This document shows, piece after piece, positions 48,752 to 59,879 of a DNA stretch of 64,000 nucleotides. Under the pieces are notes generated by a model that was not told the DNA's origin, did not search any database, and worked only from the letters and a program-made list of their open reading frames with translations. The stretch is taken from positions 13,851,588 through 13,915,587 of the forward strand of contig NC_067480.1 of the NCBI RefSeq assembly GCF_947179515.1. Direction: 5' to 3'. Origin of the DNA: Apodemus sylvaticus (lineage: Eukaryota; Chordata; Mammalia; Rodentia; Muridae). Both the position numbers and the translations under genes were made by a program. Position 1 is the stretch's first letter; each line of letters opens with the position of its first letter.

Positions 48752-48785
48752 TCTTAACCACTGAGGCATCTCTGAAGCACCACAG
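48752..48785 (-). mobile_element. B2/B3-type SINE head, antisense
   Basis: GCATTCTTAACCACTGAGGC and ATCTCTGAAGCACC are the complement of the tRNA-derived start of B2 (A-box region). This is the end missing from the SINE at 46,690-46,838. Confidence 0.65.
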
Positions 48786-48789
48786 TTTT

Positions 48790-49890
48790 TCTGTTGGGAG
48801 TTTAGTGTTCAGTATAGAAGGGTTCCTACTCTTTTGAGAAGCGTGTCAAAATGGAAAGCAGTTACCCAGATTAATATCTTCTTCAGATAGATGTTGTAAA
48901 TGCCACATTATAGATTCTATACCATTAAGAAAAAAATCTCAGTGTTATGTCCTTCAGAATGCATAGATTTTTCAAGCAAGTGTCTTGACCATATTTAAAG
49001 TGCAATGATTTCTTCAACCACAAGCTCTTCCATGATGCACTAAAGTTATTTCAACCACAAGCAAATAAAAGTTTCCCTTGGTGCTATCTCTTACTTTGAA
49101 AAAAAAATGGGTGCACATAACTGTAATTCTGTTTACCTTCAATTTTAAGTAGCAAATCCTGAGAGAATGATAATAAAGCATCATGTTTTCCTCCATTTCA
49201 AAATATGACTATAAAAAAATACTGTGCAATACTTTGAAAAATATTTTATATTCTGCTTGGTTGATATTGCCTAGAAAATAATTGCTTCAAAAAGAAAATT
49301 ATCAAAAAGTCATTGAATGTGTTCAGAGAAACACTTTTGCTTTTAAAGGACAAATAACAATACACAAGAATAGCTTTATTAAATCTATCAATCAGCAAAC
49401 TAAAAGCCACAGCTGTGGCATGTACAGGCTGCCCAAAGGCACTTAAAAGTGTCAAATGGCTGTGTTTTCAGTCTTGGTAATATCTGGATGAAGTCCTAGC
49501 TGCATCACTTAAGAAGGCATTTACATATGCATATTTTTATTTTTGTCCCTAATTATCTTTTTTGACTTCAGCAGATACATATTCATAATAAAAATTAGTT
49601 TCCAACAATAAAATAGATTTATGTCTTGTTTCTTTTAGATTTATCATTAGGAGACCCACTAATAGTGCAAATTCTCAGAAATTGCTAAATTGTTTTAAAA
49701 TTTAGCTTCATATGGCAATATCACTTTGTCAATATCCTGCTAACAATGAGTAAAATAAAAATAAGGTTTTGCTCAATGTTGAGTTATTATCTTTGTATCA
49801 GCTATGCATTTGTTTAGAAGCAGCTTTGAGACTTATTGTTTTAAATAGCCCAGAAATATCCTAAGTTTGGAGCAATAAGAGGTGTTTTAA
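48790..49890. other. AT-rich sequence, no gene recognised
   Basis: Only frames up to 69 codons, none with a domain. Confidence 0.4.
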
Positions 49891-49902
49891 AACACACATC
49901 TA

Positions 49903-50007
49903 GGGGATGGGGATTTAGCTCAGTGATAGAGCGCTTGCCTATCAAGCACAAGGCCCTGGGTTTGGTCCTCAGCTCTGCTTAAAAACAAAAAACAACAAAA
50001 AAACCCC
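49903..50007 (+). mobile_element. ID SINE (BC1-type) with TSD
   Basis: GGGGATGGGGATTTAGCTCA starts a 75-bp tRNA-Ala-derived body of the ID family, followed by an A-rich (AAAAAC)n tail. The Pol III A box (TAGCTCAGTG) and B box (GGTTTGGTCCT, one change from the consensus core) are present. A perfect 10-bp direct repeat, CACACATCTA, flanks it at 49,893-49,902 and 50,008-50,017. ID elements are far more numerous in rat than in mouse, which supports a rat-like genome. Confidence 0.95.
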
Positions 50008-50199
50008 CACACATCTAAAGTATTTATTACGTGTCATAATGACATCAAGGAAACCTATATATTTATGATAACTTGTGATACCTAAAACATTGTATTTTGT
50101 GTTTAAATGTGTTGAGAAAAGTTTAATGGTTCAGAAAGTATTATTACTACATAACACAAACTTATGTAACCAGTAAGTAGCCTCTAGACTTTAAAAGTA

Positions 50200-50850
50200 A
50201 TTTTTGCTCGCCCTATGTAATTGCCAGCTTGGAGGCTTACTGCTGAATAAGCTCACTATTTCTAGCTTGTTTCTGAACGCTAGCTAACTGGCTCAACTGA
50301 GCTATTCTGGCTCAAACTCCTTTCCTCGCTAACTAATACATTCTGGCTTCTTGTACCTCTCACTGAATTGTTCTGCTTACACTCAAACTAATTTTGGCAA
50401 TCTGTTCTAATCTTCTGGTCCTTTCTTATTCTCATTTTCTGTCTCATTCTGTATTCACCTGCAACCTTGTCTTTGTAAAACCATCTTAGTAAAAGTTTCT
50501 CTCTGCCCTGCATTGTACTGTACTTTCTGCACTGATTCCCTCAGTACCGCTCTTAAATAGCTTTTCTGTTTTGTGCTTTTCTTGTGAGAATTGGGTATAT
50601 CTTATCTCTGATTCCCTCTGTCAAAATTTTCAGTGATTTGTCGCTTGGTCTATTCCGCAATTTCAAACATAGCTGCTTCCTACTTCAAACAAATTCTACC
50701 TTAGAGGTATCTAGTGATGGTGTGTCTTTATTCCAGCTAGAGGGATTAAAGGTATGTGTTTTTCTGTATTCCAGCTGGATAACATAGTCCTAGGTACTTG
50801 GATTTGATCCTTTGTCTGAGAAACCATGTTACTAGATCAATTCTAGCACA
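50200..50850. repeat. Rodent interspersed repeat, family uncertain (RMER1-like?)
   Basis: Pyrimidine-rich text such as CTAGCTAACTGGCTCAACTG and AGTTTCTCTCTGCCCTGCAT, then CAGCTAGAGGGATTAAAGGT, is that of a known rodent dispersed repeat. I recall RMER1-type elements, but the name is not verified. Its 67-codon frame is not meaningful. Confidence 0.45.
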
Positions 50851-50929
50851 GAACTGAACGATTTCAAATCATTCACTTAAAATAGGTCCTTCTCAAACTT
50901 CTAGTATTACTCTGTGTTCCCTCATATCT

Positions 50930-51775
50930 GATCCTCCGCCCTCTTTTCCTCTCCTCCTTGCATTCACACCTTGGTCCTTCCCATTCTCTCCTTTCCAGGA
51001 TTATTTTGTTTCCCCCTTTAAGTGGTCTTGAGACATCCTGACTTAGGCCTTCCTTCTTCTTAAACTTGATATGATCTGTAGGTTGTAATATGGGTATTCT
51101 ATATATTTTGGCTAATACCCCCTTATCTGTGAGTACATGCCATGCATGTCATTTTAGGTCTGGTGAGATTTTCTAGTTCCCTTCAAATACCTGCAAAATT
51201 CATGATGTCATTGTTTTTAATAACTGAATGGCATTCTGACGTATTAATGAACCACATTTTCTCCACCCATTCTTCAGTTTAGGTACATCTCGGTTGGTTC
51301 CAGCTTCTGGTTATTACAATGAAGGCTACTATGAACATAGTGGAACACGGGACCTTGTGGTATGGTATATCATCTTTTGGGTATATGCCCAGGATTGATA
51401 TAGCTGGGTCTTCAAGTAGAGTTATTTCCAATTTTCTGAGGAACCTCCAGATTGATTTCCAGAATGGTTATACAAGTTCGTAGTCTCATCATCAATAGAA
51501 GAATGTTCCTCTTTCTCCCAATCCTCTTGAGCAGATACTGTTGAGTTTTTTTTTTCTTAGTCATTCTAATTAGTATAATGTGGAATCTCAGGGTCATTTT
51601 GATTTGCATTTCCCTGATGACTAAGGACTTTGAATATTTCTTCAAGTGCTTCTCAGTCATTTGAGAATCCTCTGAAAATTCTTTGTTTAGCTCCATACGC
51701 CATTTTTAAATTGGGTTGTTGTTGTTGTTGTTTGAATTTAACTTCTTGAACTCTTTATGTAGTTTGCAGATTAGT
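50930..51775 (-). mobile_element. Old L1 fragment, antisense (ORF2 C-terminus and start of 3' UTR)
   Basis: The complement of the ORF2 end runs from 51,080 (GATCTGTAGGTTGTAATATG) to 51,765 (CTTCTTGAACTCTTTATGTA). A 94-codon remnant at 51,412-51,696 still shows MQIKMTLRFHIILIRM and RIGRKRNILL. It carries a TTG trinucleotide run at 51,716-51,733. Confidence 0.85.
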
Positions 51776-51784
51776 CCAGAGGCC

Positions 51785-52560
51785 CAGGAGAATGGATGGA
51801 AATATCGAGCTGAAGGGGATGGGGGTAGGGGGACGGGGCAAGAGAACCTCTAGAAAGTGTCAGACACCTGGAATGCTAGAAACTCACAGGACTCAATGGG
51901 GATGATCTTAGCCAAAATGCCCAACAGTGGGAAGACAGAACCTGAAGAGATGACTTCCGAAAGATAGACAGGGCCCCCAGTGGAGGGATGGGGTTCCCAA
52001 CCTACTTTCAATTTTTTTTTTCATCTGGAATCTTTCTTGTCCAAAATAAATACAGGGACAAAAATGGAGCAGAGGTGAAGGAAAGGCCATCCAGTTAGTT
52101 ACCTGCCCAATTTGGGATATATCCTATGGGCGGGTACCAAAACATGACACTATTACTGATGCCATGTTGTGCTTACAGGGAGGAACCTAGCATAACTGTC
52201 CTCTGTGAGGCTCCAGCTGTAGCTAAGTGGGAAAGATATTTGCAGCCAACCATTGGACTGAGGTCGGGGACCCTTATAGAAGAGTTAAGGGAAGGACTGA
52301 AGGAGCTGAAGGGGATTACTACCCCATGGGAAGAACAAGAACATTAACTAACCTGGACCCCTCAGAGATCCCAGAGATAATTCACCAACCAAAGAGCATA
52401 CACGGACTGCTCCATGGCCTCTGGCATATATATAGCAGAGGACTGCCTTGTCTGACCTCAGTGGGAGAGGATATGCCTAATCCTATAGAGACTTGATGCC
52501 CAAGGGAAGGACAATGTCAGGGGGGCAGGGGAAAGTAGGTGGGAGAGTACCCCTTCCCTG
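51785..52560 (+). mobile_element. Old L1 3' UTR fragment, sense
   Basis: Sense L1 3' UTR text (GAAGGAAAGGCCATCCAG at about 52,077, GGGAAGGACTGAAGGAGCTG at about 52,290, TATATAGCAGAGGACTGCCT at about 52,430) with an additional upstream segment from 51,785. It sits against the preceding antisense L1. Both contain 3' regions, so the pair is two insertions rather than one inverted copy. Confidence 0.8.
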
Positions 52561-52569
52561 TCCTACCTC

Positions 52570-53170
52570 CAAGAGTTCATCACCCAAAATATGATAGAAC
52601 AACTGGTAATGAATTCACTGCTTAAAGTGAGGAAAAAGTACAACAGAGTTATATATAGAAAAAAAATTGTTTTCAGACCTTGTAAAGTAGGCCCTGAAAC
52701 ACTGTTCCCTCTGAGGATATAAACAGCTCAAATCCTACGATGACCCCAGCTATCTTGCTGGAGGCATATTAGGAATTTCGATAACTAAAGAAAAACAATA
52801 ACAGAACAGGGCAGTCTTTCTGTGCTCATTCAGGTCAATGAAGCTGAAATGTAAGAAGTACAGCACAGGACAGGGGAGGAGAATACACCAAAGAGTAAGT
52901 TAGACAAATCTTAAAAAGAAGAAGAACTTTGAATAGAAACACATCATATCAAACCTGGGAGATGCATTACCTGAGTTGCTATAGTTCTGTCTCAACTTTT
53001 TCTTCAAACTCCAATGTTTAGGAGCATAGATCCCAGCATGGTACCTTAAGGAAATGCTGGGAACAGTGAGATGAAGGAATATGGATTGGTACATCTTTTA
53101 AAAGGTTTCGTAGTTGGGCTGTGTAATATACCTGTTTTATTCATACTACCATGTGTAGCCTAATTATATG
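52570..53170. other. Sequence with no gene recognised
   Basis: Nothing is supported beyond ordinary AT-rich sequence. Confidence 0.4.
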
Positions 53171-53175
53171 TGAAT

Positions 53176-53197
53176 GTGTGTGTGTGTGTGTGTGTGT

Positions 53198-53246
<49 letters not shown>
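53176..53246. repeat. (TG)n(AG)n compound microsatellite
   Basis: A TG run of about 22 bp followed by an AG run of about 46 bp. Confidence 0.95.
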
Positions 53247-53249
<3 letters not shown>

Positions 53250-53624
53250 ACATAGATTTTCAGATTTTTCTCTAGCTTCATGAAGAAATTTATTGGTGTT
53301 ATTTATGAGTTATAGGTCTTCTGTATACCACTTAATATTATTTAATCTTTAATTCCATGAATAAAGAATTTTTTGACAATTTTTGTTCACTTTATATTAT
53401 GGTATTTTAAGGCCTTTATTGCACAAATCTATTAAATCTATATATATTTATTGCTATTTTATTTTAATGGTACTTCATTGTAATTTCTTTATTGTATATT
53501 CTACAATTTGTTATTTAAATATAATGGTATTTCTAATGTTCCTATTCATTTGGCATGTCTGTTAAAGTTATATATCATAGTTAATAATTTTATTAAGATT
53601 TTAGAGATTGATTTTTCCATATGA

Positions 53625-53635
53625 AATCAACTTTT
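53625..53635. repeat. Target-site duplication of the long L1, left copy
   Basis: AATCAACTTTT, matched at 59,856-59,866 right after the A-rich tail. Confidence 0.85.
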
Positions 53636-53640
53636 GGGGG

Positions 53641-54218
53641 CTCGGGGCCTGTGTCCTGCCCAGGAAGCTGTAGAAGGAGAGAAGCCCCGCGGCCAAACTC
53701 AAGGTCTGCAAGGAAACAAAAGGATCTCTAGGTACTGTAACACCCTGAACTTTAGATTTCTGGTGGTGCAAACCTCCAGGGGTCTGCCTGCACTTAGGAA
53801 CTGAGCACCTAGGCAGTTTTTGTCTGCCAGCCCACCGGGCTTGGGAAGCTGTGGAAGGAGAGAAGCCCCGCAGCCATATTTGCTGTCTGCAGGGACACAA
53901 AAGGATCACTAGGTACTGTAACACCCTGAGCCTTAGATTTCTGGTGGTGCAAACCGCCAGGGGTCTGCCTGTACTCAGGAACTGAGCACCTAGGTGGCTT
54001 TTGTCTGCCAGCCCGCCGGGCTCGGGGCCTGTGTCCTGCCCAGGAAGCTGTAGAAGGAGAGAAGCCCTGTTGCCAAACTCGCTGTCTGCAGGGACACAAA
54101 AAGATCTCTAGGTACTGTAACACTCTGAGCTTTAGATTTCTGGTGGTGCAAACCACCAGGGGTCGGCCTGCACTCAGGAACTGAGCCCATAGGTGGTTCA
54201 TCTGCAAGCCAGTCCATC
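53641..54218 (+). promoter_or_regulatory. L1 5' UTR promoter monomers, period about 199 bp
   Basis: Three tandem units start at 53,641, 53,840 and 54,021. Shared blocks are GAAGGAGAGAAGCCC, CTAGGTACTGTAACAC, TTTAGATTTCTGGTGGTGCA and CAGGAACTGAGC. The middle unit lacks about 18 bp (GGGCCTGTGTCCTGCCCA), giving 181 bp. Tandem monomers are the Pol II promoter units of murine L1 elements. They are GC-rich with several CpG sites against an AT-rich flank. Minus-strand frames of 76-132 codons here repeat the same peptide and are artefacts. Confidence 0.93.
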
Positions 54219-54513
54219 ATAGGACCTGCGTCCTATGTGAGAATCAACAGAGGGAGTGACCCCCACCACAACTTCTTCCCTTCATAATAGAGCAGACAGA
54301 GAACACCTGGTTGACCTTGACAACCTAAGTATAGCATTGCTTGAGGCAAGATTGAGAAGGGCTCCAAAGACACAAAAGAGGAAGCCAGCATATCAATAAT
54401 CTGTGCCAGAAGAAACCCAGTCATCGAGTGTTGCAGAAATAACCTTAAAGATCCACAGTACGTTGAAGCTCCAGCCAGTGACAATAAGACCATCTAACTC
54501 TTGGGAGAACCAG
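54219..54513 (+). other. L1 5' UTR tether
   Basis: Non-repeated segment between the last monomer and ORF1. The ORF1 frame stays open upstream to an ATG at 54,403, but the family start is the ATG at 54,514. Confidence 0.85.
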
Positions 54514-55710
54514 ATGGCTAAAGGCAAACGTAGGAACATTACTAACAGAAACCAAGGCATTATGGCAGCATCTGTACCCAATTCTCCAACATTAGCAAGT
54601 CCTGGATACCCTAACACACCAGAAAAACAAGATTTGGATTTAAAATCACTGGTCATAATGCTAGTACAGGAACACATGAAGGACATACTTAAAGAAATTC
54701 AGGAGAAAATGGATCAAAAATTAGAAGCCCTTACAAGGGAAACACAAAAATCATTGAAAGAAATTCAGGAGAATACAAAAGCCAATAAGGAGGAAATGCA
54801 AAAATCACTTAAAGAAATACAGGAGAACCTTGATCAACAGGCAGAAGACATGAAAGAGGAAACACAAAAATCGCTTAAAGAATTAGAGGAAAACACAAAC
54901 AAGCAAATGACAGAACTGAGCAAAAATTTTCAGGATCTAAAAACAACTAAGAAAGCACAAAGGGAGACAACTTTGGAGATAGAAAACCTTGGGAAGAAAT
55001 CAGGGACCATAGATGCAAATATCAACAACAGAATACAAGAGATAGAAGAAAGAATCTCAGATGCCGAAGATACCATAGAAACCATGGACTCAACAGTTAA
55101 AGAAAATGCAAAATGCAAAAGGCTTGTAACCCAAAATATCCAGGAAATCCAGGACACAATGAGAAAGCCAAATCTAAGGATCATAGGTATTGATGAGAGT
55201 GAAGATTTACAACTTAAAGGGCCAGCAAATATCTTCAACAAAATTATGGAAGAAAACTTCCCTAACCTAAAGAGAGAGATGCCCATGAATATACAAGAAG
55301 CCTACAGAACTCCAAACAGACTGGAGCAGTACAGAAATAGCTCCCGTCACATAATAATCAAAACCCCAAATGTACTAAACAAAGAAAGAATACTTAGGGC
55401 AGTAAGAGAAAAAGGGCAAGTAACATATAAAGGAAGACCTATCAGAATTACACCAGATTTCTCACCAGAGACCATGAAAGCTAGAAGATCCTGGGCAGAG
55501 CTCATGCAGACTCTAAGAGAACACAAATGCCAGCCGAGACTACTATACCCAGCGAAACTCTCAATTACTATAGATGGAAAAACCAAGATATTCCATGACA
55601 AAACCAAATTTACACAATATCTTTCTACAAACTCAGCCCTACAAAGGTTAATAGGGGGAAAGCACCAGTACAATGAGGGAAACTATACCCTGGCAAGAGC
55701 AGGATATTAA
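54514..55710 (+). CDS. L1 ORF1 protein (RNA-binding chaperone), intact
   Basis: ORF1p is the trimeric nucleic-acid chaperone that coats L1 RNA in the cytoplasmic ribonucleoprotein. The start chosen is the ATG of MAKGKRRN, the conserved N-terminus; an in-frame ATG 37 codons upstream is not used in the family. The product has 398 residues, longer than the roughly 360-370 usual for mouse. The extra length lies in the coiled coil, where a Q-K-SLKE-(IQ/LE)EN unit occurs three times, starting at residues 76, 94 and 116 (54- and 66-bp spacing). The RRM-like core (LRIIGIDESEDLQLKGPANI) begins near residue 220. The C-terminal domain includes SSRHIIIK, EKGQVTYKGRPIRITPDFSP and REHKCQPRLLYPAKLS. No stop or frameshift is seen. 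The C-terminus ends GNYTLARAGY. Confidence 0.95.
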   Translation: MAKGKRRNITNRNQGIMAASVPNSPTLASPGYPNTPEKQDLDLKSLVIMLVQEHMKDILKEIQEKMDQKLEALTRETQKSLKEIQENTKANKEEMQKSLKEIQENLDQQAEDMKEETQKSLKELEENTNKQMTELSKNFQDLKTTKKAQRETTLEIENLGKKSGTIDANINNRIQEIEERISDAEDTIETMDSTVKENAKCKRLVTQNIQEIQDTMRKPNLRIIGIDESEDLQLKGPANIFNKIMEENFPNLKREMPMNIQEAYRTPNRLEQYRNSSRHIIIKTPNVLNKERILRAVREKGQVTYKGRPIRITPDFSPETMKARRSWAELMQTLREHKCQPRLLYPAKLSITIDGKTKIFHDKTKFTQYLSTNSALQRLIGGKHQYNEGNYTLARAGY

Positions 55711-55767
55711 CCTTCTTTCATCAAACCCAAAGAGGATAACCACACACATATAAAATTAAAATAAAAA

Positions 55768-58700
55768 ATGTTAGGAAGCAATAACCACTACTCATTGATA
55801 TCTCTTAACATCAATGGACTCAATTCCCCAATAAAAAGACATAGACTAACAGACTGGTTACGTAAACAGGATCCTACATTTTGCTGCTTACAGGAAACAC
55901 ACCTCAATGTCAAAGACAATAACTATCTTAGAGTAAAAGGCTGGAAGACAATTCTACAAGCAAATGGTCCCAGGAAACAAGCCGGAGTTGCCATTCTAAT
56001 TTCAGATAAAATTGACTTTCAACCTAAAGTCATCAAAAGAGACATGAAAGGTCACTACTTTCTGGTCAAAGGAAAAATCCAACAAGAAGAATTCTCAATT
56101 CTGAACATCTATGCCCCAAATACAAGGGCACCCTCATTCATAAAAGAAACTTTACTAAAGCTCAAAGTACACATTGCACCTAACACAATAATTGTGGGTG
56201 ACTTCAACACTCCACTTTCACCAACGGACCGATCAGGAAAACAGAAACTAAACAGGGACACACTGAAACTAATTGAAGCTTTGAACCAATTGGAGTTAAC
56301 AGATATATATAGAACTTTTTATCCCAAAGCTAAAGAATATACCTTTTTCTCAGCACCTCATGGTACCTTCTCCAAAATAGATCATATAGTTGGTCACAAG
56401 ACAGACCTCAACAAATATAAGAAGATTGAAATAATCCCATGCCTCCTATCAGATCACTATGGAGTAAAAGTGGTCTTTAGTAACAGTAAAAACAACAGAA
56501 AGTCCACATACACATGGAAACTGAATAATACTCTACTCAATGATACCTTGGTCAAGGAAGAAATAAAGAAAGAAATCAAAGATTTCTTAGAATTTAATGA
56601 AAATGAAGGCACAACATACACAAATCTATGGGACACATTGAAAGCAGTGCTAAGAGGAAAACTCATAGCTTTGAGTGCCTTCAAAAAGAAATTCAAGAGA
56701 GCTTACACTAGAAGATTAAAGGAACAACTGAAAACCCTGGAACAAGAAGAAGCTAATTCACCCAGGAGGAGGAGAAGACAGGAAATCATCAAACTCAGGG
56801 CTGAAATCAATCAAGTAGAAACCAAGAGAACCATACAAAGAATCAACAAGACCAAAAGCTGGTTCTTTGAAAAAATCAACAAGATAGATAAACCCTTAGT
56901 CAGACTAACCAAAGGGCACAGAGAAAGTATCAAAATTAACAAAATTAGGAATGAAAACGGAGATATCACAACAGAAACCGAGGAAATTCAAAAAATCATC
57001 AGATCCTACTACAAAAACCTGTACTCAACACAACTGGAGAATCTGGAGGAAATGGACATTTTCTTAGACAGATACCAATTACCAAAATTAAACCAGGATC
57101 AAATATACCGTCTAAACAGACCCATAACCCCTAAAGAAATAGAAGGGGTCATAGATAGGCTTCCAACCAAAAAAAGCACAGGACCAGATGGTTTCAGTGC
57201 AGAATTCTATCAGACCTTCAAAGAAGACTTAACACCAATACTCTTCAAACTCTTCCACCAAGTAGAAACAGAAGGAACACTACCCAACTCCTTCTTCGAA
57301 GCTACTATTACGCTGATACCAAAACCACACAAAGAACCAACTAAGAAAGAGAATTTCAGGCCAATTTCCCTTATGAATATCAATGCAAAAATACTAAATA
57401 AAATTCTTGCCCACCAAATCCAAGAACACATCAAAATGATCATCCACCATGATCAAGTAGGCTTCATCCCAGGGATGCAGGGATGGTTCAATATACGGAA
57501 ATCCATAAATGCTATCCACTACATAAACAAACTCAAAGAAAAAAAACCACAAGATCATTTCATTAGATGCTGAAAAAGCATTTGACAAAATTCAGCATCC
57601 TTTCATGCTAAAAGTCTTGGAAAGGACAGGAATTCAAGGCCCATATCTAAACATAGTAAAAGTAATATACAGCAAACTGGTAGCCAACATCAAACTAAAT
57701 GGAGAGAAACTTGAAGCAATCCCACTAAAATCAGGGACTAGACAAGGCTGCCCCCTCTCTCCATATCTTTTCAATATAGTTCTTGAAGTCTTAGCTAGAG
57801 CAATTAGACAACAGAAGGAAGTCAAAGGGATACAAATTGGAAAGGAAGAAGTCAAAATATCACTATTTGCAGATGATATGATCGTATACTTAAGTGACCC
57901 TAAAAACTCTACTAGAGAACTCCTACAGCTGATAAACAACTTCAGCAAAGTGGCTGGCTACAAAATCAACGCAAGCAAATCAGTAGCCTTTATATATTCA
58001 AAGGATAAGCAGACTGAGAAAGAAATTAGGGAAATGACCCCCTTCACAATAGCTACAAACAACATAAAGTATCTTGGGGTGACTCTAACCAAACAAGTGA
58101 AAGACCTATATGACAAGAACTTCAGATCTCTGAAGAAGGAAATCGAAGAAGATCTCAGAAAATGGAAAAACCTTCCATGCGCGTGGATTGGCAGGATTAA
58201 TATAGTTAAAATGGCCATCTTGCCAAAGGCAATCTACAGATTCAATGCTATTCCCATAAAAATCCCAACCCAGTTCTTCATAGACCTAGAAAGAGCAATT
58301 CTCAAATTCATCTGGAAAAACAAAAAACCCAGGATAGCTAAAACTATTCTCAACAGTAAAAGAACTTCAGAGGGATTCAATATCCCAGACTTTAAACTCT
58401 ACTACAGAGCAATAGTGATAAAAACTGTATGGTATTGGTACAATATCAGGCAAGCGGATCAATGGAATAGGATTGAAGACCCAGAAATAAACCAACACAC
58501 CTATGGTCACTTGGTCTTCGACAAAGGGGCTGAAAGCATCCAGTGGAAAAAAGATAGTCTTTTCAACAAATGGTGCTGGTTCAACTGGAGGTCAGCATGC
58601 AGAAGAATGCACATCGATCCATTCTTATCTCCTTGTATCAAGCTCAACTCCAAATGGATCAAGGACCTTCACATAAAACCTGACACACTGAAACTAATTG

Positions 58701-59596
58701 AAAAAAAAAAACTGGGGAAGACCCTGGAGTACATGGGCACAGGGGAAAAGTTCCTGAATAGGACACCAATAGCTTATGCTCTAAGATCAAGAATTGACAA
58801 ATGGGACCTCATAAAACTACAAAGTTTCTGTAAGGCAAAGGACACCGTCAAAAGGACAAAACGTCAACCAACAGACTGGGAAAGAATCTTCACCAACCCT
58901 AAATCCGACAGAGGGCTAATATCTAATATATACAAAGAACTCAAGAAAGTAGAACCCAGAGATCCAAATAACCCCATTAAAAAGTGGGGTACGGAGCTAA
59001 ACAAAGAATTTTAACATGAAGAACTTCGGAGAGCTGAGAAACACCTTAAGAATATTCAACATCATTAATCATTAGGGAAATGCAAATCAAAACTACCCTG
59101 AGATTTCACCTCACACCAGTCAGAATGGCTAAGGTCAAAAACTCAGGAGACAGCAGGTGTTGGCGAGGATGTGGAGAAAGAGGAACACTCCTCCATTGCT
59201 GGTGGGATTGCAAGATGGTGCAACCACTTTGGAAATCAGTCTGGCGGTTCCTCAGAAAACTGGGCATGTCACTTCCTGAGGACCCTGTTATACCACTACT
59301 GGGCATATATCCAGAGGATTCTTCAGCATGCAATAAGGACACATGCTCCACTATGTTCATAGCAGCCCTATTTGTAGTAGCCAGAAGCTGGAAAGAACCT
59401 AGATGTCCTTCAACGGAGGAATGGATACAAAAAAATGTGGTATATTTATACAATGGAGTACTATTCAGCCATTAGAAACAATGAATTCATGAAATTCTTA
59501 GACAAATGGATGGAGCTGGAGAACATCATACTAAGTGAGGTAACCCAGTCTCAAAAGATCAATCATGGTATGCACTCACTGATAAGTGGATATTAG
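55768..59596 (+). pseudogene. L1 ORF2 (endonuclease/reverse transcriptase), inactivated
   Basis: ORF2p nicks target DNA and primes reverse transcription. The first 601 codons (55,768-57,573) hold a complete AP-like endonuclease with N14, E43 (LQETHL), GDFN and SDHYG motifs, then the RT N-terminal part (FRPISLMNINAKILNKILA). A run of eight A at 57,539-57,546, one more than the frame needs, shifts the frame. A second open segment (57,605-59,014, 469 codons) carries the RT catalytic FADD at 57,866-57,877 and the QGCPLSPYLFN block. A TAA at 59,012-59,014 ends it. A one-base loss near 59,048-59,055 moves to a third frame (59,080-59,475) with the CCHC motif CWRGCGERGTLLHCWWDC. An extra A in 59,429-59,435 shifts again before the family stop at 59,594-59,596. 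Apart from these lesions the sequence is well preserved, so decay is recent. Confidence 0.95.
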
Positions 59597-59820
59597 CCTA
59601 GAAACTTTGAATACCCAGGACATAATCCACAAATTAAATGATGTCCAAAAGGAATGGAGGAGTGTGCCCTGGTTCTGGAAAGACTCAGTGCAAGAGTATA
59701 GGGGAATTCAAGAACAGGGAAGTGGGAAGGGGTAGATGGAAGAATAGGGGGACGTTAGAGGGCTTATGGGACTTGCAGGGAGTGGGGACCCAGAAAAGGG
59801 GAAATCATTTGCAATGTAAA

Positions 59821-59855
<35 letters not shown>
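59597..59855 (+). other. L1 3' UTR and A-rich tail
   Basis: Contains the G-rich polypurine tract typical of L1 (about 59,710-59,790), then ATTTGCAATGTAAATAAAAA with AATAAA signals and an (AAAT)n tail at 59,823-59,855. Confidence 0.9.
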
Positions 59856-59858
<3 letters not shown>

Positions 59859-59879
59859 CAACTTTTTATTTGAAAAAAT

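Larger units (their letters stand above)
53636..59855 (+). mobile_element. Near-full-length rodent L1 (about 6.2 kb)
   Basis: The element has about three promoter monomers, a non-monomeric tether, ORF1 (54,514-55,710), a 57-bp inter-ORF gap, ORF2 (55,768 to 59,596, broken), a G-rich 3' UTR and an (AAAT)n tail. An 11-bp direct repeat flanks it. The 5' end is cut within a monomer, as is usual for full-length rodent copies. ORF1 is fully open, but ORF2 has at least four disabling changes, so the copy cannot retrotranspose on its own. The ORF1 N-terminal text (NTPEKQD-DLKS) is closer to what I recall for rat than for mouse L1. Confidence 0.96.

Noticed and set aside
53601..54220. Minus-strand frames of 76-132 codons with internal peptide repeats
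   Set aside because: They are antisense to the L1 promoter monomers and repeat because the monomers repeat.
54930..55673. Minus-strand frames of 108-118 codons
   Set aside because: Antisense shadows of L1 ORF1.
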